This document shows, piece after piece, positions 56,707 to 64,000 of a DNA stretch of 64,000 nucleotides. The stretch's first letter is position 1. Each line of letters opens with the position of its first letter. Made by a program: the position numbers and the translations under genes. Origin of the DNA: Leptobrachium leishanense (lineage: Eukaryota; Chordata; Amphibia; Anura; Megophryidae); contig CM019070.1 in the NCBI GenBank assembly GCA_009667805.1, positions 54,607,735 to 54,671,734 of the forward strand. The letters run 5' to 3'. Under the pieces are notes generated by a model. The model was not told the origin of the DNA. It ran no database searches and was given only the letters and a program-made list of their open reading frames with translations.

Positions 56707-57942
56707 CACTATATTGCCAAAAATATTCGCTCACCTGCCTTGACTCGCATATGAACTTAAGTGACATCCCATTCCTAATCCATAGGGTTCAATACAACAT
56801 CGGTCCACCCTTTGCAGCTATAACAGCTTCAACTCTTCTGGGAAGGCTGTCCACAAGGTTTAGGAGTGTGTTTATGGGAATTTTTGACCATTCTTCCAGA
56901 AACGCATTTGTGAGGTCACACAATGATGTTGGACGAGAAGGCCTGGCTCTCAGTCTCCGCTCTAATTCATCCCAAAGGTGTTCTATCGCGTTGAGGTCAG
57001 GACTCTGTGCAGGTCAGTCAAGTTCATCCACACCAGACTCTGTCATCCGTGTCTTTATGGATCTTGCTTTGTGCACTGGTGCACAGTCATGTTGGAAGAG
57101 GAAGGGGCCAGCTCCAAACTGTTCCCACAAAGTTGGGAGCATGGAATTGTCCAAAATGTCTTGGTATGCTGAAGTATTCAGAGTTCCTTTCACTGGCCCA
57201 AGCCCAGCTCCTGAAAAACAACCCCACACCATAATCCCCCCTCCACCAAACTTTACACTTGGCACAATGCAGTCAGACAAGTACCATTCTCCTGGCAACC
57301 TCCAAACCCAGACTCGTCCATCAGCTTTCCAGATGGAGAAGCTCGATTCGTCACTCCAGAGAACACGTCTCCACTGCTCTACAGTCCAGTGGCGGCGTGC
57401 TTTACACCACTGCATCCGACGCTTTGCATTGCACTTGGTGATGTATGGCTTGGATGCAGCTGCTCGGCCATGGAAACCCATTCCATGAAGCTCTCTGCAC
57501 ACTGTTCTTGAGCTAATCTGAAGGCCACGTGAAGTTTGGAGGTTTGTAGCGATTGACTCTGCAGAAAGTTGGTGACCTCTTCGCACTATGCGCCTCAGCA
57601 TCCGCTGACCCCGCTCTGTCAGTTTACGTGGCCTACCACTTCGTGGCTGAGTTGCTGTCATTCAAACCCTTCCACATTCTTATAATACAGCTGACAGTTG
57701 ACTGGAATATTTAGGAGCGAGGAAATTTCACGACTGGATTTGTTGCACAGGTGGCATCCTATCACAGTTCCACGCTGGAATTCACTGACTTCCTGAGAGC
57801 GACCCATTCTTTCACAAATGTTTGTAAAAACAGTCTGCATGCCTAGGTGCTTGATTTTTATACACCTGTGGCCATGGAAGTGATTGGAACACCTGATTCT
57901 GATTATTTGGATGGGTGAGCGAATACTTTTGGCAATATAGTG
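56707..57942 (-). mobile_element. Tc1-like transposon, cactatattgcc family, copy 1
   Basis: Ends cactatattgccaaaaatat and the complement cactatattgccaaaagtat. TA at 56705-56706 and 57943-57944. At 1236 bp it is close to full length. The transposase lies on the minus strand. Confidence 0.95.
56765..57807 (-). pseudogene. Tc1 transposase, broken
   Basis: Start MGRSQEVSEFQRGTV at 57807 on the minus strand; a frameshift near 57660-57700 joins to the frame 57661-57014. That part carries [18 protein letters not shown] (helix-turn-helix), VLWSDESSF (first Asp), [16 protein letters not shown] and [12 protein letters not shown] (second Asp). TGA at 57014-57016 replaces the expected Trp before PAQSPDLNAIEHLW, which contains the catalytic Glu and continues in frame downstream. 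One frameshift plus one nonsense change separate it from a full frame. Not functional. Confidence 0.9.
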
Positions 57943-57944
57943 TA

Positions 57945-59057
57945 AGTGTGAATGTGAGCAAAAGTGCAACTGTTAGAAAATGCGCATGTTTAATAAATGT
58001 AGATTTATTCAGAATGGTTAATCTGCTTCAAAAAGTAAAGAAACCGTCTAATTATTAAGAGTCTTCAAAAAAGTAAAGAATAACAATATACAGTAGAATC
58101 CCATTATGAATTATGTTCTGTTCAGACCATTGTTCACTTCATCTCTGTTTAAAAAATATATAAAATTTTCAGTAAACAACATTACCTTCCTTAATACAAA
58201 GGTTTCCCGAATCTATTATGTATGTTGGTTCCACTATTCGAGTGCTGATAAAATCAAAGGGGAATAGACAGCTTACATCCCATGTAACCCGACTCACACA
58301 ATCTTTTAAAGTGTGAAACTACGATTTTTTCCTATTATCACCAAAAATAATCATTCTGAAAACAATAAGAACAATTCAGTTCTGTAATTGCTTGAAAAAG
58401 ATCCTGGAAATTCTACTGAGTTGAAATTAAATGGGGTTTGCTTGTCACTGAAAGAGCACAGCCTTTGTGTGTATATTTATATGGGGCATTTTGGAGAATA
58501 CATAGTAAAATGATTCAGGCTGCATCTGTCATATCTCAGTGGTCTGCACATAGCACTTAGTACGGTAGTAACATACAGCAGGGTCACTGACTTTAGCTAA
58601 TAGGAATGCATCACACTTAATAATGACTTGTAGCACTCTGTATATAAGGATCTCAGTGACTCCTTGACAAGTTTCACATTTTTCTTGCTATTCCACTGGA
58701 ATTGGTATTCATTTTCTCTAGTGGATAACTATATAAATTGACCTTGTCAGGAACTGAACAAGAAAAAGGCCGCCTAGACAAATATCAAAAGAAAATGCCA
58801 AAGTGCAAAAAGAACCTGTCATTGCCAAAAGTTTTTTTGTTTTGTAAAGAGCAAATGTAAAATAAAAGTAAATTTGTTTATGTTTCCTTTTTTTAAAAAT
58901 TTGTTTTCTGTTGACAATTTAAAGTTTGCCTACCGAACATCCTTATCCCCTCCTCGAGCCAGATTTGATGAGATAAATGCCCTCTATAACACACAATATC
59001 AATATTGTGATAATATGATCTGTCACGATGGCTCACAGAGCTGCTAACTCTTATACA
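57945..59057. other. Unique sequence between two Tc1 copies
   Basis: AT-rich, with no recognised element or exon. Confidence 0.4.
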
Positions 59058-59059
59058 TA

Positions 59060-60079
59060 CACTATATTGCCAAAAGTATTTGCTCACCTGCCTTGACTCG
59101 CATATGAATTTAAGCGACATCCCATTCCTAATCCATAGGGTTCAATATGACGACTCTGTGCAGGCCAGTCAAGTTCATCCACACCAGACTCTGTCATCCA
59201 TGTCTTTATGGACCTTGCTTTGTGCACTGGTGCACAGTCATTTTGGAAGAGGAAGGGGCCAGCTCCAAACTGTTCCCACAAATTTTGGAGCATGGAATTG
59301 TCCAAAATGTCTTGGTATGCTGAAGCATTCAGAGTTCCTTTCACTGGAACTAAGGGGCCAAGCGCAGCTCCTGAAAAACAACCCCACACCATAATGCCTT
59401 CTCCACCAAACTTTACACTTGGCACAATGCAGTCAGACAAGTACCGTTCTCCTGGCAACTGCCAAACCCAGACTCATCCATCAGATTGCCAGATGGAGAA
59501 GCGCGATTTGTCACTCCAGAGAATGTGTCTCCACTGCTCTAGAGTCCAGTGGTGGCGTGCTTTACACCACTGCATCCGATGCTTTGCATTGCACTTGGTG
59601 ATGTATGGCTTGGATGCAGCTGCTCGGCCATGGAAACCCATTACATGAAGCTCTTTGCGCACTGTTCTTGAGCTAATCTGAAGGCCACATGAAGTTTGGA
59701 GGTCTGTAGCGATTGATTCTGAAGAAAGTTGGTGACCTCTTCGCACTATACGCCTCAGCATCCGCTGACCCCGCTCCGTCAGTTTACGAGTTGCTGTCGT
59801 TCCCAAACACTTCCACGTTCTTATGATACAGCTGACAGTTGACTGTGGAATATTTAGGAGTAATTTCACGACTGGATTTTTTGCACAAGTGGCATCCTAT
59901 CACAGTTCCACGCTGGAATTCACTGAGCTCCTGAGAGCGACCCATTCTTTCCCAAATGTTTGTAAAAACAGTCTGCATTTCTAGGTGCTTGATTTTATAC
60001 ACCTGTGGCCATGGAAGTGATTGGAACACCTGATTCTGATTATTTGGATGGGTGAGCGATTGCTTTTGGCAATATAGTG
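59060..60079 (-). mobile_element. Tc1-like transposon, cactatattgcc family, copy 2
   Basis: Ends cactatattgccaaaagtat and the complement cactatattgccaaaagcaa. TA at 59058-59059 and 60080-60081. About 230 bp near the transposase C-terminus, which copy 1 retains at about 56790-57000, are deleted. Confidence 0.95.
59084..59963 (-). pseudogene. Tc1 transposase, broken and deleted
   Basis: The N-terminal block (MGRSQELSEFQRGTV) lies near 59944 on the minus strand and the helix-turn-helix and first-Asp region at 59869-59474, ending at a TGA where an Arg codon is expected (SDG then VWVW). The frame then continues at 59458-59084 with [28 protein letters not shown] and ELDWPAQS. It then jumps by deletion past the catalytic Glu into the 3' flank. 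The Trp codon that is a stop in copy 1 is intact here, so the two copies carry independent lesions. Confidence 0.9.
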
Positions 60080-60225
60080 TACATAGAGACGTGCAATCCA
60101 AATTCCTTCTGAAGTCAGATTTATTGGACGTCCATAGAACAACGGTTTGGATGAGAATGAATCTCTTTGTTACTGTTGTTTTCTGTACAGTTTTGATGTG
60201 AGTTAATTGAATGTTGCTACTTTAA

Positions 60226-60446
60226 CCCTTTCACTGCTGAGGACGTGTGGGGAAAGTCCTCATTGACTCCTAAGGAAAGATAGGGGGTTCCTTTGAACCA
60301 CGATATCTCCCCACTGTTGGCAGCTAGAGGGTCTTGTTTGTTATCAGTAGAAAGGCCAGAGCATGGCCTTTCCAATGATACCAAACATGACCATGTTTAA
60401 AGTAAAGAAGAAAAATTAGACCCGAAATGGCTCAGCAGTGAAGGGG
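60226..60446. mobile_element. TTAA-flanked (piggyBac-like) MITE, short copy
   Basis: TTAA at 60222-60225 and 60447-60450. Ends ccctttcactgctgagg and the complement ccccttcactgctgagc. It keeps the gatagggggttcctttgaac and atgaccatgttta blocks of the longer copies but lacks their 3' half. Confidence 0.85.
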
Positions 60447-60450
60447 TTAA

Positions 60451-61480
60451 AATAGGCAAAGAATAATCATTTTTGTTGCAAACAATAGTGGAACAAAGCT
60501 AAATGGGGAATAGACATCAGTCGAGTCGAGAAGGAACTCGGGGGAACGGAGTACCTCCACGTTATTTGTAGAGGTAACGGAGTTCCCATTTGCCCTACTC
60601 CAAAACAAATTTCTTATTTTAAGGTTTCAGTTGAATCTTTTCTTTTAAGTAACAATAAATATATGATTTTATGTTAATTTTCATAAAAATTCCCTAAAAC
60701 TCTGCCTGGCTACAGCTTTAGTATCAATATCAAATTTCAGTGAGGGCTTGTAACGTGCCGAACACAGGAACACATAAAAAGACCAGTGTCAGAGCTCCGC
60801 CTGCTGTCACTTAGTTCTGGCAGCACTTTTCCTGCTCTACTCCAGTCCAGAATTTTGCATTGTCCTGCTTATGTGGAGCTGAGGGGGCGACCTGCCTTGA
60901 TATATAAGGGAAGAGCCCCCGAGCCTCCTTGCCATGGCAACACATTGGCAGTTTATGGCTATTCCTGGACTCTAAGTTCCTGATTGCTTGCTGTATTAGA
61001 TCCTTGCTGCCCTTGTGTTTTCTGTCATCCCTATCTGAGTCTGTACTGTATATGTATCACCGCCTGATGTGTTTCACCTGCTACCTGCAAAATAAAGTAC
61101 CTGTTTTGCACCATACCTGCTAGTCTGCCGTGTGTCCCCAATAGGGCTCTGCCTGTGGAACCTGTTGTCATCGATGAGATACGGATAGGGTGAAATTAAA
61201 ATGATTGCATGTGAGGAAGAGGATAGGCAGAAATATCAGCGAGTTCGCAAACTTCTTTCTTTTGGACTTGACCCCTGGGAATAGCCATCATTTTGCTGAA
61301 GTAAAACGAGGAAACAGTTGTTCGTCGTTGTTTGCCATTGTGTACAGGAACTTTGCCTGCTGCTGTTGAACGTTGGGACTGTGGCTAGCCAAAGCTCATC
61401 GATGTTGCAGCAACGGTAGTTTATGGCATTGTTAGCAACCATGATGAAATTTGGTACCACGATGCTGGTTAATCACCGCT
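60451..61480 (+). other. LTR-like fragment and unassigned sequence
   Basis: 60745-61165 has the order of a plus-strand LTR: TGTAACG or TGTCAGAG start, TATA box (gatatataaggg near 60899) and AATAAA (about 61090). No matching 3' end or target duplication was found. 61166-61480 is unrecognised. Confidence 0.45.
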
Positions 61481-61483
61481 ATT

Positions 61484-62235
61484 GGGCCCTAATACAATGT
61501 GAACGCAAACGTTAACGCTCACTTGCGTGAGCATTAACGTTTGCCGCGTTAAGAACATCACATTACAATCCAAACGCAAACGGGTTAAAAAACCTGTTTG
61601 CGTTTGGTACCTTGCGCTCCTTTGCACGAGGTTAGGGTTCTTTGCGCTCCCTATACTTAACATAGGGAGCGCAAAGTGTTAATCATAGCTGGAATACAAT
61701 GTCCCAGTGCTGATTAACGCCTGGCTCTGGTCAACGAAAAGCTAACCAGAGCCAGGACCTGGTGTTAACGGATTCCGCTTCTGCAGAATTTGTTAATTCC
61801 AGCCGTAAAAATAATAAAATGAGTCCTATACTTACCCTCTGTCCTGCGGCGAGGACCGCGGCTCCGGTCGCACCCTCCGGCCGGCGGGAGCAGGGAAAGA
61901 TAGGGGGAAAAAGGCCCCCTGTCTTTCCCTGCATATCAATACGCCGACCGGCCGTATCTCGCGATGCGAGATCCGGCCGGTCACGTGACCGGCAGAGAGG
62001 AACTCAATGGAGTCCTATGGACTATATTGGAGTCCTATGGACTCAATTGAGAAGATGCGTGCGGCTGCGCTCAGTGCTGCCGCGCACATCCCTAACTTTA
62101 ACGCTCGATAACAATGCAGGCAGCATTTTTTGCGCCTGCATTGTAATCTGGCGTTAAAACGCGGGCGCAAGGGGGGAAACTGCGGGCGCAGTTTTCACTC
62201 ACCTACGTTTTAACGCCAAGAGCGTAATAGGGGCC
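61484..62235. mobile_element. MITE of the ggcccctattac type, ATT duplication
   Basis: Ends gggccctaatac and the complement ggcccctattacgc. ATT at 61481-61483 and 62236-62238. The interior is CpG- and GC-rich with palindromes (gttaacgctcacttgcgtga) and the aacaatgcaggcagcatttt block found again at 16985-17100. Terminal similarity suggests kinship to 41016-41753 and 52670-53413, but the interiors differ. Confidence 0.85.
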
Positions 62236-62238
62236 ATT

Positions 62239-64000
62239 GTTTTTTATTCACTTGCTTGTCAATGTTGCTCATCATCTATACCCTGCAACAAAGGTAATTT
62301 ACAGGCAAGTTATAAACCAAGTGATTTTCTAAAAAATGCGAGAAAATTTGCAAACTTGGAGAACTTAGGTCAAGAGTGAAAATCAGAAACTGGCAACAAG
62401 TGTTTATAAGTTACTTTGGGATAATAATTCTGACAAACACTGTTGAGATCATTATCCAAACAATCTGAGAATTCCTTTATAATATAGTTTTACAACAACA
62501 CTTTATATGATGGGTTTGAACAGGAATTTATTACATTTATAACTTGATTTTTTTTAGCAAATAAACATTTATTGACCTTATTAGGTTGAGTATGCCGTCC
62601 TTCTTTAGAGAGGATGAAACTTATTGTCTACTACACATCTTATCACTTTGTCAGTCACACTTCCTTTCTGCATAACACATTTCTGGTGTTTGTCCAATAA
62701 TAGATAATTTGAAAATATGCCATTGAAGAATGTCTATAAAGGCTTTCCTCCTGTCAGCTCATTTTTTGTACCTTGGTGGAATATGGTTCCAGTGGTATCA
62801 TAAACAATCAGCATTGCATTGTAAAACAGGAAAATCTTCACTAAAACAGTGTTTTGATTCCGGTTGCCATAGTAATGAGCTGATGTCTACCTCTTTAGAG
62901 GCCCTATTACATAGAGTATCAGTGATTTGCTCGCAATGACTTGAGTTCATCTGTCAAGATGGGTTTTCCTTTTGTAAAATAATGATCTGGAGAATTCCTG
63001 AGTGGCAACAAATATTTTACAGCATTAACGAGAAGCAGTGTACACTCAAGCTCTAAAAAATCTATGCCATTATTAAATTAGAATAAATCATTTTGTACAG
63101 ATATATCACCAAGAAATCTGCAAGTCTAATGGGAGCATTTATTTTTCATGCAAAGAGAATTATTAACTTTAACTTCAAAAATAAATTACATTTAATTTTT
63201 CATGTAAAATCCCCCAAGCAAAAAAATAGCTTATGTGTAGCAAATGCAGAAAATGTATGGCTATATATTTTATTTTTCAAATTGCAAATCTACTAACATT
63301 TTAGGTTAGGTAATACCTTAGATTTAAAAGAAAGTAATCCTTTTTCGTAAAATGTGGGATCTATGGCATTTTATGAAATGCCACTGGATTCAAGAAAATG
63401 AACCGTAAAATGTTTCATAAATGTACAGCTTTGTCGTAAAGACATAAACCACAAATAAAACTAAAATATTTTTCAAATTTAGAGTCTGTTATTTATAGAG
63501 TGGCAGCACAGAGCACTACAGCATAATTTATCAATGTCTAGCATTTTTTTCTCCCAGATAAATAAATTGCCATAGTTTATCATCTATCATTGTTTTGCTA
63601 TAGAAAAATATAACCTAAATGTAAATAGTATTAATTACTTTTGGGAATGTCATTTTGACACTTCTTTTTTAGTCTAAATGGGAATATTTATATCAATTTT
63701 GTCTCTACAATATTTTATATAAAAGCATGTTTTTATAAAATTGCATTTTTTTTTTAACTGACAATATAAAAAATCCTGTTATACACATTTATAACTACTA
63801 AATAAAAATAAAAGGTGTTTGTGCTCTAAGATGTTTTGGGACAAAGTTATTTAAAAACAAACATAACACACAACGGTCTCTCAGATCAACAAACTATTTA
63901 TAGAGATAAAAAGGAGACAAACGTACTTACCTGTGACAAAACACAAGAGGAAACGCATGTAAAAGAGAAACCTCCAGGGTTTAAGAAGATTATTGTTTGC
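62239..64000. other. Unique AT-rich end of the window
   Basis: No transposon end or exon is recognised. 62420-62940 has balanced complexity (for example ccattgaagaatgtctataa and ccggttgccatagtaatgag) and could be a conserved noncoding element. From 62950 on the sequence is AT-rich. Confidence 0.35.

Noticed and set aside
60749..61165. A further solo LTR
   Set aside because: TATA and AATAAA are in the right order, but no matching 3' terminus or 5-bp duplication was found, so it is listed only as LTR-like.

Overview
The window looks like intergenic or intronic DNA from an amphibian, most likely a frog. It is AT-rich and repeat-dense. I found no host protein-coding exon, tRNA or rRNA gene and no CRISPR array. 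Every open frame with a recognisable product belongs to a transposable element. The repeat families point to an anuran: CR1/L2 LINEs, a Penelope-like element with hammerhead motifs, Tc1 elements, and TTAA-flanked MITEs (T2-like, and a family ending in ccctggcggt). This assignment is from recognition only; no database search was run.

Layout. 1-8.1 kb: an L2-like LINE end, a deleted Tc1, an L2 tail broken by two LTRs sharing one target site, a decayed Penelope-like retroelement (about 3101-6195) and an almost intact Tc1 (6260-7878). 8.1-11.7 kb: a hAT element with perfect 8-bp target duplications, carrying two tandem arrays and a nested MITE, then another MITE. 11.7-13.4 kb: mostly unique, ending in a Penelope-type terminus. 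13.4-18.6 kb: a hAT containing a TTAA element containing a minisatellite, an LTR-like block, a second TTAA element and an L2 tail split by a palindromic MITE. 18.6-20.7 kb: unique and TAATTA-rich. 20.7-22.7 kb: a hAT mostly made of a 1.6-kb minisatellite. 23.7-27.8 kb: a mariner relic split by two solo LTRs and a MITE. 29.1-30.9 kb: a MITE split by a CR1 fragment. 31.2-33.3 kb: a MITE holding a TTAA element. 37.7-38.1 kb: an L2-like LINE end. 40.7-42.3 kb: a fold-back IS630-type element holding a MITE. 43.6-54.6 kb: TTAA MITEs, a 455-bp hammerhead-bearing Penelope-like element, a MITE split by a solo LTR, a tRNA-type SINE and more MITEs. 54.9-62.2 kb: small MITEs, two Tc1 copies of one family and TTAA and 3-bp-TSD MITEs. 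The remaining unique blocks hold possible conserved noncoding elements.

Only one transposase approaches integrity: the Tc1 at 6638-7585, which keeps its D153, D244 and E279 triad but has a stop 24 codons early. The other coding remnants are frameshifted, truncated or internally deleted. The most interesting signals are (1) the compact 455-bp element at 47228-47684, with 126-bp inverted arms, a complete-looking hammerhead ribozyme and a 21-23-bp target duplication; (2) hammerhead cores in both inverted ends of the Penelope-like element; (3) two different LTRs in tandem that share one 5-bp target copy; and (4) repeated minisatellite expansion inside unrelated transposons.
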